From Chitinivibrionales bacterium (lineage in GTDB: Bacteria; Fibrobacterota; Chitinivibrionia; Chitinivibrionales; WJKA01), in contig WJLZ01000141.1 of assembly GCA_014728215.1 (NCBI GenBank), forward strand, positions 1 to 64,000: 64,000 nt of DNA, read 5' to 3'. The notes beneath the pieces are model-generated. The model did no database searches. It worked only from the letters and a program-made list of their open reading frames with translations, and was not told the origin of the DNA. How positions within the stretch are numbered: the stretch's first letter is position 1; each line of letters begins with the position of its first letter. A program made the position numbers and the translations under genes. Positions 52,674-61,968 of the stretch are shown here, one piece after another.

Positions 52674-53522
52674 ATGCAAAAGTTTGTGTTTGTAATTATA
52701 AATATTATTATTTATACGTCGCTGTTTGCCGGCCATATCGAAAAAGGCGCATTTAAAAGCGAGATCCTCGACCGTCGGGCGTCATCTATTGTTCTTCTGC
52801 CCGAATCATACGATAAATCGAGCCCACCTCGTCGATATCCGGTGCTGTATCTTCTCCACTGTGCAGGATGTTATGCGGGGCTGTACCTGGATTCCGAATA
52901 CGGTGCGCAGGTGCAGAAGCTGGTCGACAATTTCGGTTTTATTGTTGCGATTCCGGATGACGGTTCCGGCAGGGGCAAGTATCCACAGAGCTGGTGGCTC
53001 AACAGTCCGGTGAAAGAGCGTATGCAGTTTTCCCGTTTTTTGGTTGAAGAATTCAAGCCGCGGATCGATTCGCTCTACCCCACTTTACCCGGAAAGAAAA
53101 ATACGGGGGTCGCCGGACACAGCATGGGTGGCTTTGGTGCACTTCATAACATAATCGAGCATCCCGATGTTTTCGGCGCGGCCTACAGTATCAAAGGAGC
53201 GGTGGATATTATGCCGTTCCCGGATAACTGGAGTCTACCCCTGATCCTCGGCAGGCAGTCATCACTGCGGAATAACTGGAAAAAGGTCAACATTGTGGAC
53301 AATGCCTGCAGGCTCAAGGGAAAGAACGTGTCCCTCTGCTTTTACTCGGGCCCCAACGACTGGTTTGTCGATGCAAACCGGCGGCTTCACCATATACTCG
53401 ATTCCTGCGGGGTGAAACATACCTATTACGAAACAAAAGAAGAGCACACGAGTTTCCCCTATGGCAGGATGAAGCGGGTGATGGCTTATTTTGATTCTGT
53501 TTTGACAGGCACAAATCGATGA
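52674..53522 (+). CDS. Secreted esterase of the esterase D / Fes family
   Basis: Alpha/beta hydrolase (PF00756-type), 282 residues, with an N-terminal hydrophobic export signal (VFVIINIIIYTSLFAG). The nucleophile elbow GHSMGGFGA is at about 148-156. YPVLYLLHCAGC precedes it as the oxyanion region, and the catalytic His is probably in KEEHTSFPYGRM at the C-terminus. Relatives cleave acetyl, feruloyl or S-formylglutathione esters. The signal peptide favours an extracellular or periplasmic substrate such as acylated polysaccharide. It is convergent with dapL. Confidence 0.82.
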   Translation: MQKFVFVIINIIIYTSLFAGHIEKGAFKSEILDRRASSIVLLPESYDKSSPPRRYPVLYLLHCAGCYAGLYLDSEYGAQVQKLVDNFGFIVAIPDDGSGRGKYPQSWWLNSPVKERMQFSRFLVEEFKPRIDSLYPTLPGKKNTGVAGHSMGGFGALHNIIEHPDVFGAAYSIKGAVDIMPFPDNWSLPLILGRQSSLRNNWKKVNIVDNACRLKGKNVSLCFYSGPNDWFVDANRRLHHILDSCGVKHTYYETKEEHTSFPYGRMKRVMAYFDSVLTGTNR

Positions 53523-53540
53523 GTTACATCGTTAAAGCAG

Positions 53541-54773
53541 TCAATTCCCATCCTTAAAGGCGCTGGCGATACGCTCCAATGCTTTTGTGACATTTTCGTG
53601 ACTGTTGAACGCACTGATACGGACATAGCCATCACCGCATTTTCCGAATCCGCTTCCGGGCGTGCAGACAACGCCGGCTTTATTGAGCAGCATATCGAAG
53701 AGTTCCCACGAATCCCGCTGTGCATTGATCCAGATATAGGGTGAATTGACACCGCCGGTGCAGGTGAATCCCAGTGAGGTCATCTGCTCCCGTATCATTT
53801 TTGCGTTTTCGAGGTAATAATCTGAAAGAGCTTTAATCTGTTTCATGCCCTCATCGGAATAGACTGCTTCGGCCGCGCGCTGGACCGGATATGAAACGCC
53901 ATTGAATTTTGTTGTATGGCGGCGGTTCCAGAGGGAATGGAGATCATGGGCAGTACCGTTATTGTCGTAAATCATGCATGTTTTGGGGATTACCAGATAG
54001 GCGCACCGGGTTCCGGTGAATCCGGCGGTTTTTGAAAAGCTTCTGCTTTCGACAGCTACATTCCGGGCACCGTCGATCTCAAAAATACTCTGCGGCACCG
54101 ATTCATCTCTGATAAATGCGGCATAGGCAGCATCATAGAGAATAAGGGCTTTTTTTTCGATCGCATAATCGACCCACGCTTTGAGCTGTTCCTTTGAGGC
54201 GGTTGCGCCGGTCGGATTGTTGGGAAAACAGAGATAAATCAGATCGACCTTTTCTTTCGGGGGCTCAGGCACAAAACCGTTGTTTTCGCTTGATTCGAGA
54301 TACACGAGTCCTTCATAGCGGCCATCAGCAAACTTTCCGGTCCGTCCCGCCATGACATTGGTATCCACATAAACCGGATATACGGGATCGGGCACGGCGA
54401 TTGTTATATCCTGAGCAAAAAGCTCCTGAATATTTCCGGTATCGCATTTGGCGCCGTCGGAGATAAAGATTTCATCGTCGGCAATATCTGCACCCCGTGG
54501 AGTAAAGTCGCGCGCCACTATTTTTTTGCGGAGAAAATCGTATCCCTGTTCAGGTCCGTAGCCCCGGAATGTTTTCTCATCAGCCATCTCATCAACTGCA
54601 GCATGAAATGCAGAAACACTGGCTTCGGGCAAAGCAAGGGTGACATCGCCGATACCAAGTTTGATTACTTCCCTGCCGGGATTGGATTTCTGAAATTCTG
54701 CCACGCGACGGGAAATATTGGAAAAAAGATAGGATGATTGCAATTTGAGATAATTTTCATTGAGACGAATCAT
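53541..54773 (-). CDS. dapL: LL-diaminopimelate aminotransferase
   Basis: PLP enzyme converting tetrahydrodipicolinate directly to LL-diaminopimelate, bypassing the DapD/C/E steps of lysine and cell-wall synthesis. It has 410 residues from the ATG at 54773, fixed by an AAGGAG site; a start at 54815 lacks support. The PLP lysine is Lys248 in [16 protein letters not shown]. The family-specific [24 protein letters not shown] and [10 protein letters not shown] blocks are all present. The DapL route is known in chlamydiae, plants, cyanobacteria and several FCB lineages. Confidence 0.95.
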   Translation of the reverse strand: MIRLNENYLKLQSSYLFSNISRRVAEFQKSNPGREVIKLGIGDVTLALPEASVSAFHAAVDEMADEKTFRGYGPEQGYDFLRKKIVARDFTPRGADIADDEIFISDGAKCDTGNIQELFAQDITIAVPDPVYPVYVDTNVMAGRTGKFADGRYEGLVYLESSENNGFVPEPPKEKVDLIYLCFPNNPTGATASKEQLKAWVDYAIEKKALILYDAAYAAFIRDESVPQSIFEIDGARNVAVESRSFSKTAGFTGTRCAYLVIPKTCMIYDNNGTAHDLHSLWNRRHTTKFNGVSYPVQRAAEAVYSDEGMKQIKALSDYYLENAKMIREQMTSLGFTCTGGVNSPYIWINAQRDSWELFDMLLNKAGVVCTPGSGFGKCGDGYVRISAFNSHENVTKALERIASAFKDGN

Positions 54774-55005
54774 TAAAAACTCCTTCAACAAAGAGTGCCG
54801 GATATGCAGGTACAACAGATCAAATGTGAACCCGAAAGGATAATCGGGAGTTATGGAAAATAATAATTGGTAAAACGAGCGGACATCCGGGCAACGCCAA
54901 CATTTAATGATAAACAGGTTGGAAAATTGAAATTAATGGGCAATGGGATGTATCGCTAAACTATTTTCATTGCAGAGAAAGTAGAATCAATGATATCCTC
55001 TTTGT

Positions 55006-55779
55006 ATGCGTAGAATTTTCGACAATATTGCTGAAACCTTCGGCGCCAGTGCCCGATTATCAATAGAGATGATCGGAAATCTGGGCATTTTCTTCTGCCG
55101 GACCATTTTTGCTCGATGGCGGTATGGCGCTATAGTCGAGCAGATGTATCATATCGGCGTGATGTCCCTTCCCATGGTTATGCTGGTGAGTATCTGCGTG
55201 GGCGGTATTTCAGCGATTACCTATGTGAGTATTACCGATGCGCTCCACCCGGCGCCGTCACTGATGGGCAAGATGGTGAGTACGACAGTGTTTATCGACC
55301 TGGGGCCGGCGTTGATCGGCTTGATTCTTGCCGGACGAATTGCCGCCAAAATCACCGCCGAGCTTGGGATTATGCGTGTCACCGAGCAGATCGATGCACT
55401 GACTATTCTATCCCTGGATCCTTACAGCTATCTCATACTCCCCCGCATTGCGGCGGGTTTTTTCATGGCCCCGGTTTTCTTTGTCGCCGGCTCGCTGGTA
55501 TCCATTGTGTCATCCCAGATCTTTGCTTCCCTGACCATGGGTTTGAGTTCGTCGGTATTCTACAACGGCATGAAATACGGATTCACTCTCCAGTCGATGT
55601 TTACCGGTATTGTCAAGGTTGTCATTTTTACGGTTATCAATACCCTGGTCGGATGCTATTATGGCTATTCGACTACCGGCGGGGCAATCGGTGTTGGACT
55701 ATTTACCCGCGATGCCGTGGTAGCATCCTGCGTGCTTATTATCGTGGCGAATATGATTGTTTCGGCCTTGCTGTTGTAA
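55006..55779 (+). CDS. MlaE-family ABC transporter permease
   Basis: The 257-residue integral membrane protein has the MlaE/YrbE fold. YHIGVMSLPMVMLVSICVGG is the start of the core, followed by LGPALIGLILAGRIAAKITA and ELGIMRVTEQIDAL (coupling helix with the E-Q-I-D-A-L motif). MlaE works with MlaF (ATPase), MlaD (MCE protein) and MlaB to move phospholipids between the membranes. None of these genes is next to it here, which is unusual. The nearest downstream gene is an FGGY kinase 218 bp away. Confidence 0.92.
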   Translation: MRRIFDNIAETFGASARLSIEMIGNLGIFFCRTIFARWRYGAIVEQMYHIGVMSLPMVMLVSICVGGISAITYVSITDALHPAPSLMGKMVSTTVFIDLGPALIGLILAGRIAAKITAELGIMRVTEQIDALTILSLDPYSYLILPRIAAGFFMAPVFFVAGSLVSIVSSQIFASLTMGLSSSVFYNGMKYGFTLQSMFTGIVKVVIFTVINTLVGCYYGYSTTGGAIGVGLFTRDAVVASCVLIIVANMIVSALLL

Positions 55780-55823
55780 GGGAAGGAAAAAACAAGGCTG
55801 AGGCTGATGTTGAGAAAAAGAAT

Positions 55824-55872
55824 TGACCTTCCGACTTTCGACCTTCGACTTCCGACCTTTAACCTTCAACTC
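55824..55872 (+). repeat. Seven-copy degenerate heptamer tract
   Basis: TGACCTT, CCGACTT, TCGACCT, TCGACTT, CCGACCT, TTAACCT and TCAACTC run end to end from 55824 to 55872, each close to YCGACYT. The tract is in the gap after the mlaE-like gene. A related piece lies inverted near 45.83 kb. Confidence 0.6.
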
Positions 55873-55997
55873 CTCCTATTTTTTCCCGCAGTTGATTCCT
55901 ATACCTTTAATTCGTATATTTAAGATGTCAAAAATCAGCTTATAAGACTAATGGAAAAATTTTTGGGCCGGATCTGAAATCGAAAGGAGCACATAAT

Positions 55998-57494
55998 ATG
56001 TCTCGCTATCACATTGCAGTAATCGATGTCGGGAAAACCAACAAGAAAGTTTTGATTTTCGATGACTCGCTTACCATTGTCGATTCGGTGTATGAAAACT
56101 TTGAGGAAAAGGTCGAAGAGGGTATTCATTTTGAAGCTGTTGAAGAGATGACCCGATGGTTCAAGGAGCGTCTCAAAGAGTTTTCGTCGAAATATGATAT
56201 CAAGGCGCTTTCGGTTACGACTCATGGAGCGACGGTTGTATGCATCGACAAGAATGGAAATATTGCGGTTCCGCCGGTTGCCTATACGACCGAAACAGAC
56301 GAGAAATTCCAGAAAGATTTTTACTCGACCTTCGGGACTCCGGAAGCACTTCAGGAGAAAACCGCTACTGCCCCGATCGGAAGCTTGATCAATCCCGGAA
56401 AAAAGATCTATTTCCTTCAACAGACCTATCCCGATCAGTTTAAAAATGTTCATATGATCTTAGGTTATCCCCAATATTTCGGCTATGTATTTACCGGTAA
56501 TTATGGTGCAGAACCGACCTATGTGGGATGTCACACTTATCTTTTCGATTTTGAAAACAAGAAATACTCCGAGGTCGCCGACAAACTCGGAATTACCGAC
56601 AAACTTGCCTCTGATATTTCGAAATCGTGGGAAGTTTTAGGCACAATCAGCGAGAAAACCTCGCAGGAGACCGGTCTGTCGACCGATTGTATCGTAACGA
56701 TGGGAATTCATGATTCAAATTCGTCGCTTCTCCCCTTTCTTATCAAAGGCTATACCGATTTCGTACTCAATTCGACCGGCACCTGGTGCGTTGCCATGCA
56801 TCCGACCAGCGAAATCGGGTTCGAGCAGGATGAACTCGGCAAGCTTGTGTTCTACAATCTCGATGCCTTTTACAATCCGGTAAAGACTTCGATTTTCATG
56901 GGCGGTATGGAATACGAAACCTATCTGGAAATTCTTCAGAAAACCACCGGAACGAAACATCACCCGGATCTCGATGCAGCACGGTACCGAAAGATTATTG
57001 CGGAAAAAAAGCTTTTCATTCTTCCCTCGGTTGCAAAGGGAACCGGTATTTTCCCTACCGCAGTGCCGAAAGTGGTGGAGGATGGGAAAGAATACCTCCT
57101 GTCCGATATCACTGAAGGGAAAGCCGTTCCTGAATTTTTCAAAGATTATGAAACCGCATGTGCGGTCTGCATTCTCTCTCTGGCGATCCAGACAAAGGCA
57201 GCCCTTGGCATGACCGGCTACGACGGCAAAGGGACAATCTTTACTGAAGGCGGATTCTGGAAAAACGCTCCCTACAATGCCCTTTTGACCGGACTCTATC
57301 CCGATTCGCGGGTTGCCTTAACGCAGATGCAGGAAGCTACCGCTTTTGGTGCGGCGATTTTAGGAAAGGCTGCGCTGGATAAAACCACGCCCATGGAAAG
57401 CAGCAACGCTTTTGAAATCGAGATCAACAAGGTAGAGCCGGTGACTTTTGAGGGTATCGATCAGTATACCGAGGCATTTATGGAGTTGTTGTAA
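55998..57494 (+). CDS. FGGY-family carbohydrate kinase (rhamnulo-/fuculokinase-like)
   Basis: Phosphorylates a ketose or related sugar using ATP. The protein has 498 residues. The N-terminal AVIDVGKTNKKVLIFD (phosphate-1 loop) and the C-terminal FTEGGFWKNAPYNALL (adenosine-site Gly pair) are intact, and the region VTMGIHDSNSSLLPFL contains the catalytic Asp (HDS). The DVGKTNKK variant and the overall length resemble rhamnulokinase and fuculokinase subgroups more than glycerol or xylulose kinase. The sugar is not certain because no isomerase or aldolase is near. A GAAAGGAGC site precedes the ATG. Confidence 0.87.
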   Translation: MSRYHIAVIDVGKTNKKVLIFDDSLTIVDSVYENFEEKVEEGIHFEAVEEMTRWFKERLKEFSSKYDIKALSVTTHGATVVCIDKNGNIAVPPVAYTTETDEKFQKDFYSTFGTPEALQEKTATAPIGSLINPGKKIYFLQQTYPDQFKNVHMILGYPQYFGYVFTGNYGAEPTYVGCHTYLFDFENKKYSEVADKLGITDKLASDISKSWEVLGTISEKTSQETGLSTDCIVTMGIHDSNSSLLPFLIKGYTDFVLNSTGTWCVAMHPTSEIGFEQDELGKLVFYNLDAFYNPVKTSIFMGGMEYETYLEILQKTTGTKHHPDLDAARYRKIIAEKKLFILPSVAKGTGIFPTAVPKVVEDGKEYLLSDITEGKAVPEFFKDYETACAVCILSLAIQTKAALGMTGYDGKGTIFTEGGFWKNAPYNALLTGLYPDSRVALTQMQEATAFGAAILGKAALDKTTPMESSNAFEIEINKVEPVTFEGIDQYTEAFMELL

Positions 57495-57515
57495 TACGTA
57501 TTGATAGCAGAATAG

Positions 57516-57617
57516 ATTATCTTCTGATAATGCAGTAATCTTGTGAGTGATTGACCTGCATTTATGCGATGTTACTCCCCGTTTACCGCAATTTTTCTGT
57601 TTTTATGTAAATTGGGG
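57516..57617. terminator. Hairpins between the FGGY kinase and DUF362 genes
   Basis: ATTATC/GATAAT (57516-57531) form a small stem with a TTCT loop. CCCCGTTTAC and a GTAAATTGGGG arm (about 57577-57617) form a longer imperfect stem. They lie in a 126-bp convergent gap and probably separate the two transcripts. Neither has a good U tract. Confidence 0.35.
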
Positions 57618-57620
57618 ATT

Positions 57621-58925
57621 TCAATCCTGCTTGCCGGGCATAGCTGATGATTTGCGCCTTCTCTTTGAGGAAAACTCCGGGGCTTCTTTGATTGCGGTTC
57701 CCAGGATCTTTACCGACTTATGCATCAGTTTCAGACTTTTGGGATGGAGTTCAAGGGGTTCCTTGCCCACATCGGTCCAGCCCTTTGTTTTGAGATCATC
57801 GGGCGGGATTGCAACATTGTCCCAGTTATGGAAGAGTCTCCCCCACCTGCTTTTAAGGATCTGGTTGATCCGTTTGAGATGGGTCGGGAACCAGTAGAAA
57901 TCGTGGTAGACCACACTGGCGATATATGACCAAGGGGCAAGGACTGTTTTGAGTGTCCATTCAAGGGGTTTTTTAAGCGGGCCCCAGTAGATTTTATGCT
58001 GCATTTTGCTTGCAAAGGTCATTTTTTTATAGGGCCCCACAAAATTCCACGGGTTATCCATCACTTTGCTGTCCCCGGCTATTTCGATCTCTTTGATATC
58101 GCCGCATCCCAGACCATGCTCGTGGGCCAAACGAATGAATTGAACATCCCTGAGGGGATCGAATCCCATGAGATGAGCGGCAACGGCGTCGATAGCGACC
58201 TGATCTTTTGACGCTAAAAGGATATTTTTAATAGAGGGCATCATGCACCGCGGCCCGGGGCCGTCACCGGCAAAAGTGCCATCCATGACCGCAAAGAGCC
58301 CTTTATGGATTTTCTGCTGGACCATGAGAAGATCAACCAGGGTTTCGTGGATCACCGGATGGGTCCAGTGGCGTTTTTCGTTCAGCAGACCGCCAAAGGC
58401 ATTTTTCATCGCACCGGTCATGGTGGTGAATATATGGGTTTTGATCGTGGGAAGGTGGATTATATTTTCACCAATAAACCGTTTGGGAATCATAAACCCC
58501 TTGGGATAAACCTCGTTGAGGCAGAGGAACGTATCGGCAAGATCGCCAACCGCATCCCGGATATTGATCCATTCTTCGTTTTCGTACAGATGAATATTCC
58601 GGAGGCCATGGGCCTTCACAACGTTGATCTGCTTGTTTTCCCGCTCTCCAAGATGGGCATCGATAACAACAGTACGATTATGACATCCGTGAATCAGCGA
58701 TGGATCGTAGCCGTCGCGTTTCATTGTCCGTATAACACCGTCAAGCTGCCAGGGTGTCGTGGAGCTTCCGGGGAAAAAGAAATGCCAGCTGATATTAATT
58801 TTCAGTGCAGTATCGACACTTTTATCAATATGTTTCCGGTACCCCGCAAGGTTCATTACCCGATGATAATCATCAAGAACCGTCTCCGGAGAGGTCCGGA
58901 CTATCGCAACTTTCGATTTGCTCAT
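57621..58925 (-). CDS. DUF362-family protein
   Basis: The 434-residue protein starts at ATG 58925, supported by an AAGG site; a start at 59021 adds a stretch encoded by repeat DNA. The DUF362 core (about 5-300) shows VAIVRTSPETV, HLPTIKTHIFTTMTGAMKN and DGTFAGDGPGPR segments and the MGFDPLRDV stretch. Many members carry a 2x4Fe-4S ferredoxin domain. Here the C-terminal third instead has a hydrophobic stretch (LEWTLKTVLAPWSYIASVVY) and a basic tail, with no cysteine clusters. Function of the family is uncertain (maturation or cofactor roles have been proposed). Confidence 0.82.
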   Translation of the reverse strand: MSKSKVAIVRTSPETVLDDYHRVMNLAGYRKHIDKSVDTALKINISWHFFFPGSSTTPWQLDGVIRTMKRDGYDPSLIHGCHNRTVVIDAHLGERENKQINVVKAHGLRNIHLYENEEWINIRDAVGDLADTFLCLNEVYPKGFMIPKRFIGENIIHLPTIKTHIFTTMTGAMKNAFGGLLNEKRHWTHPVIHETLVDLLMVQQKIHKGLFAVMDGTFAGDGPGPRCMMPSIKNILLASKDQVAIDAVAAHLMGFDPLRDVQFIRLAHEHGLGCGDIKEIEIAGDSKVMDNPWNFVGPYKKMTFASKMQHKIYWGPLKKPLEWTLKTVLAPWSYIASVVYHDFYWFPTHLKRINQILKSRWGRLFHNWDNVAIPPDDLKTKGWTDVGKEPLELHPKSLKLMHKSVKILGTAIKEAPEFSSKRRRKSSAMPGKQD

Positions 58926-58951
58926 GGCGTAGCCTTTTGAAGAGATGAGGT

Positions 58952-59010
58952 GATGGAGTAATGGAGTAGTGGGATGCAGGAGATTCGGCCTTTTCAGGAG
59001 CCCCTTACTC
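58952..59010. repeat. Octamer repeats in opposing orientation upstream of the DUF362 gene
   Basis: TGATGGAG, TAATGGAG, TAGTGGGA and TGCAGGAG (58951-58982) have an 8-base period. A second block read on the other strand (about 58994-59014) has GAATTGGA twice. The 15-base word at 58952-58966 is identical to one at 35199-35213. Together they can make a loose hairpin. Confidence 0.5.
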
Positions 59011-59151
59011 CAATTCTCCAATTCTGTGTCCTCATGGAATATTCAGAGTGTATTTTATATTCATCTGTTATAATTGTATATAATATATAATAATTACGAA
59101 AAGCTTTATAATATCTTTTCTCTGTTATTAAATTGTTAATCCTCGGTTGCG

Positions 59152-59586
59152 ATGCAAATAAATAAGAAATGTTCTTCAGGCCTGATTCGATTCATCAAAT
59201 TCGGCATCGTTGGTGGAAGCGGAGTGATTGTTAATGCAGGAATACTGCGCATTCTTACCAAATGGGCAGAAATCGATTACAAGATTTCCGCTATTATTGC
59301 CATTGAAACAGCAATTATCAGCAATTTTCTTCTCAATTATTTCTGGACCTGGCAAGACCGTCGGCACAGCTCTCAGATAAGCTTTTTAAGTTCTTTCTGG
59401 AAATTCAATCTCTCCTGCGGCATGGTGGCTTTGGCAGTTAACTGGGGTATCCTTGTATTTTTTACCGAGTTTATAAATCTTTATTATGAAATTTCAAACC
59501 TTATCGGCATCGGATGCGGGACTGTGGCAAATTATTTATTGAGTCATTACTGGGCATTCGCACCACAGCCGGTGAAAAAAGAATAG
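59152..59586 (+). CDS. GtrA-family membrane protein
   Basis: The 144-residue protein has four membrane helices: FGIVGGSGVIVNAGILRI (helix 1 in the IRFIKFGIVGG context, the GtrA opening), IAIETAIISNFLLNYFWTW, MVALAVNWGILVFF and IGIGCGTVANYLLSHYWAF. The NFLLNYFWTW and NYLLSHYWAF motifs are the family hallmarks. GtrA proteins are thought to flip or position undecaprenyl-linked sugars (bactoprenol glucosyl). It begins an A/T-rich-promoter unit and is followed by the YfhO-like gene after 1 bp. Confidence 0.9.
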   Translation: MQINKKCSSGLIRFIKFGIVGGSGVIVNAGILRILTKWAEIDYKISAIIAIETAIISNFLLNYFWTWQDRRHSSQISFLSSFWKFNLSCGMVALAVNWGILVFFTEFINLYYEISNLIGIGCGTVANYLLSHYWAFAPQPVKKE

Positions 59587-59587
59587 T

Positions 59588-61909
59588 ATGGCAAAAAAGA
59601 AACGTATTGAACCCCGGACTCCCAAAGCAGACCAACCGAAAAGTATTGTAAGGCAAAACGATTATCTGAAATACCTTCCCTTGCTGCTGATACCGCTGTT
59701 CATAATTTTTTATCACAAGCTATTGTTCGGCATGGCTTTTTTATGGGAAGACATTCTTTATCAGGGATATCCGAATGTTAATTTCGCCGTCTCCTCATTG
59801 AAGGAATTCCGGTTTCCTTTCTGGACCCCCTATATATTCGGCGGCATGCCCTTTGCCTCCGACCCGCAGACCATAATTCTCTACCCGCCGTCATGGCTGC
59901 TTTTCCTGGTTTCCATGATTTCGGAGCCGGGCGGGATTACCTACACCTGGTTTATTCTGCTGCATATTCTTCTTCTGGGCATCGGGACCTATCTGTTGTC
60001 GATTCACCTGGGTTTCCACCGTATGGCTTCGCTCTTTGTTGCGATCGCCTTTATGTTCTCGGGCTATGTTTCACTTCATATCATGCATACCTTTGTATAC
60101 GTGATGGCCTGGTTTCCCTTTGTCTTTCTGTTTCTCGATAAAGCATTCAATTCGGGAAGCATTATCCATGTGCTTTTAGCCGGGCTTTTCTACGGAATAT
60201 CCACCCTTGGCGGGTATCCGCAGTATTCCATGTGGTGTGCCTACTTTCTTTTGTTCTGGTCGCTGTTCAGGGCTTTTGAAAAGAGTCCCCGCAAATGGCA
60301 GGCCTATGCACAGCATCTGGTAATGTTTGGAATAACCGCAGGCCTTGGCCTGGCCATGGCCGCGATCCAGTACCTTCCGGCATTCGAACACATGGCAGCA
60401 AGCGTCCGTGAGACCATGACATTTGAACAATCGGTACAGGGATCTACCCCCTTTTCCTATTTACTGACACTTCTTTCACCGAAATTTTTCGGTCATGTTA
60501 CCGGCGACCGTTCGGCGGGATCTCCATTCTGGGCCTTTGAGGGCCAGTCCCATTTTTTCTGGGAGACTTCGCTGTTCTGCGGCTTGGGCACCCTCTTTCT
60601 GGCCCTGCGTGCAGTAATTGACATTAAGATCAACAAACGGGTTCTCTTTCTGTCCATACTGGGATTTATCCTGATGCTCCTTGCCCTGGGCGAGCATACG
60701 CCGCTGTACCGGGTTGTGTTTACGATCGTTCCCGGATTCAATAAATTCAGAATACCCGGACGTTTTGCTTTTTTCTTTTCCTTCTGCCTGATCCTTCTTG
60801 CAGGAATCGGCATGAGCAAGCTTATCAAAAGGAATGAAAAAAAGGACCGGCAGTACCTGATCGCCGTATCGGTACTGGCAGGGGTTATCGCACTCTTCTC
60901 CTTTCTTTTCTTAGCCGGTGCATTCGACACAAGTTCACGGTATTTCGCGCACGAACAGGTGCTGTCGCAATCGAAAAATTCGGTGGCACTCACTCTCGGC
61001 ATGACAGTGGTTGTGATGATTTTACTGGTCGGCATGATCAGAACCTCGCAACGGGGGCTTCTCGGATTCTTTCTTGCCATGCTGGTCTTTATCGAGCTTT
61101 ACAACTACGGAAGCTCATTCGGTGGGGGCACAATGAATCCCAAGGCGTTCTATCGGCGGTTCAATCTGCGGCCGTTCAAGCAGGAGCTTACACAGGAGAA
61201 ATTCCGTATCCAAAGCCGGCTGTACCGCGGCCCCGGTGAGGGCCAGATGATGCTTCCCCGCAATCTGGGCAATGTGGAAGAGATTCCGCTCACTGAAGGA
61301 TACAACCAGCTCCGCCTGACCCGGTATAACGAGCTTCTATACAAGGTGGATATCGAACCCGGGCAGAAGCTTTTCAATATCAGATATCGGAAAATGCCCG
61401 ACCAGTTCCAGTTCGAGCGCCTGAGCACTGCGCCACGATTCTATTTGTCGACATCCTACAAGGTCTGCTCTTCGATAGATGATGTTATCTCGTATATAAA
61501 CTCGGATAATTTTGGGGTAGGCAAGGATATCGCCCTTGAGGAGGAGCCCGCCATTGCAATTACCCCCCGTGAAGATGCATCGGGGACCGTTCGCTTGATC
61601 GAGGAAAATCCCAACCGGATCGAACTGGAGGTAACGGCCGATCAGCCTATGCTTCTTTCGGCAAGCGAGGTATACTATCCTGCCTGGAAAGCCTCTATCG
61701 ACGGAAAAAAAACAGAGCTCTATCCGGCCAACCTTCTGTTCCGAGCCATTGCCGTGCCCGAGGGAACACACCGGGTGGTTATGAAATATCAGTCTTCTGC
61801 TTTTACAAAAGGAATGCTGCTGTCACTTATATCTCTGCTTTTTATTTGTGTGGGTATTTTCGGGAAGAGATTTCTTCCGAAAAGGTTGTACGAGCCATGG
61901 ATATTTTGA
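59588..61909 (+). CDS. YfhO-like large membrane protein (GT-C-like)
   Basis: The 773-residue protein has about 12-13 membrane helices in the first 500 residues and a further helix at the very end, with a soluble domain between (about 530-740). The SFSGYVSLH-like loop, FFWETSLFCG and FRIPGRFAFFFSF stretches, and the YYPAWKASIDGKKTELYPAN segment near the C-terminus are characteristic of the YfhO/DUF6541-like group. The group is related to GT-C glycosyltransferases and acts on polyprenyl-linked sugars in Gram-positives. It follows gtrA by 1 bp, which fits a lipid-carrier glycosylation role. Exact reaction is unknown. Confidence 0.87.
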   Translation: MAKKKRIEPRTPKADQPKSIVRQNDYLKYLPLLLIPLFIIFYHKLLFGMAFLWEDILYQGYPNVNFAVSSLKEFRFPFWTPYIFGGMPFASDPQTIILYPPSWLLFLVSMISEPGGITYTWFILLHILLLGIGTYLLSIHLGFHRMASLFVAIAFMFSGYVSLHIMHTFVYVMAWFPFVFLFLDKAFNSGSIIHVLLAGLFYGISTLGGYPQYSMWCAYFLLFWSLFRAFEKSPRKWQAYAQHLVMFGITAGLGLAMAAIQYLPAFEHMAASVRETMTFEQSVQGSTPFSYLLTLLSPKFFGHVTGDRSAGSPFWAFEGQSHFFWETSLFCGLGTLFLALRAVIDIKINKRVLFLSILGFILMLLALGEHTPLYRVVFTIVPGFNKFRIPGRFAFFFSFCLILLAGIGMSKLIKRNEKKDRQYLIAVSVLAGVIALFSFLFLAGAFDTSSRYFAHEQVLSQSKNSVALTLGMTVVVMILLVGMIRTSQRGLLGFFLAMLVFIELYNYGSSFGGGTMNPKAFYRRFNLRPFKQELTQEKFRIQSRLYRGPGEGQMMLPRNLGNVEEIPLTEGYNQLRLTRYNELLYKVDIEPGQKLFNIRYRKMPDQFQFERLSTAPRFYLSTSYKVCSSIDDVISYINSDNFGVGKDIALEEEPAIAITPREDASGTVRLIEENPNRIELEVTADQPMLLSASEVYYPAWKASIDGKKTELYPANLLFRAIAVPEGTHRVVMKYQSSAFTKGMLLSLISLLFICVGIFGKRFLPKRLYEPWIF

Positions 61910-61968
61910 TTTAATGTGATTCTATCAAATGCTTTCATATGTATCTTCCTGATTTCATAAGTGCATTT

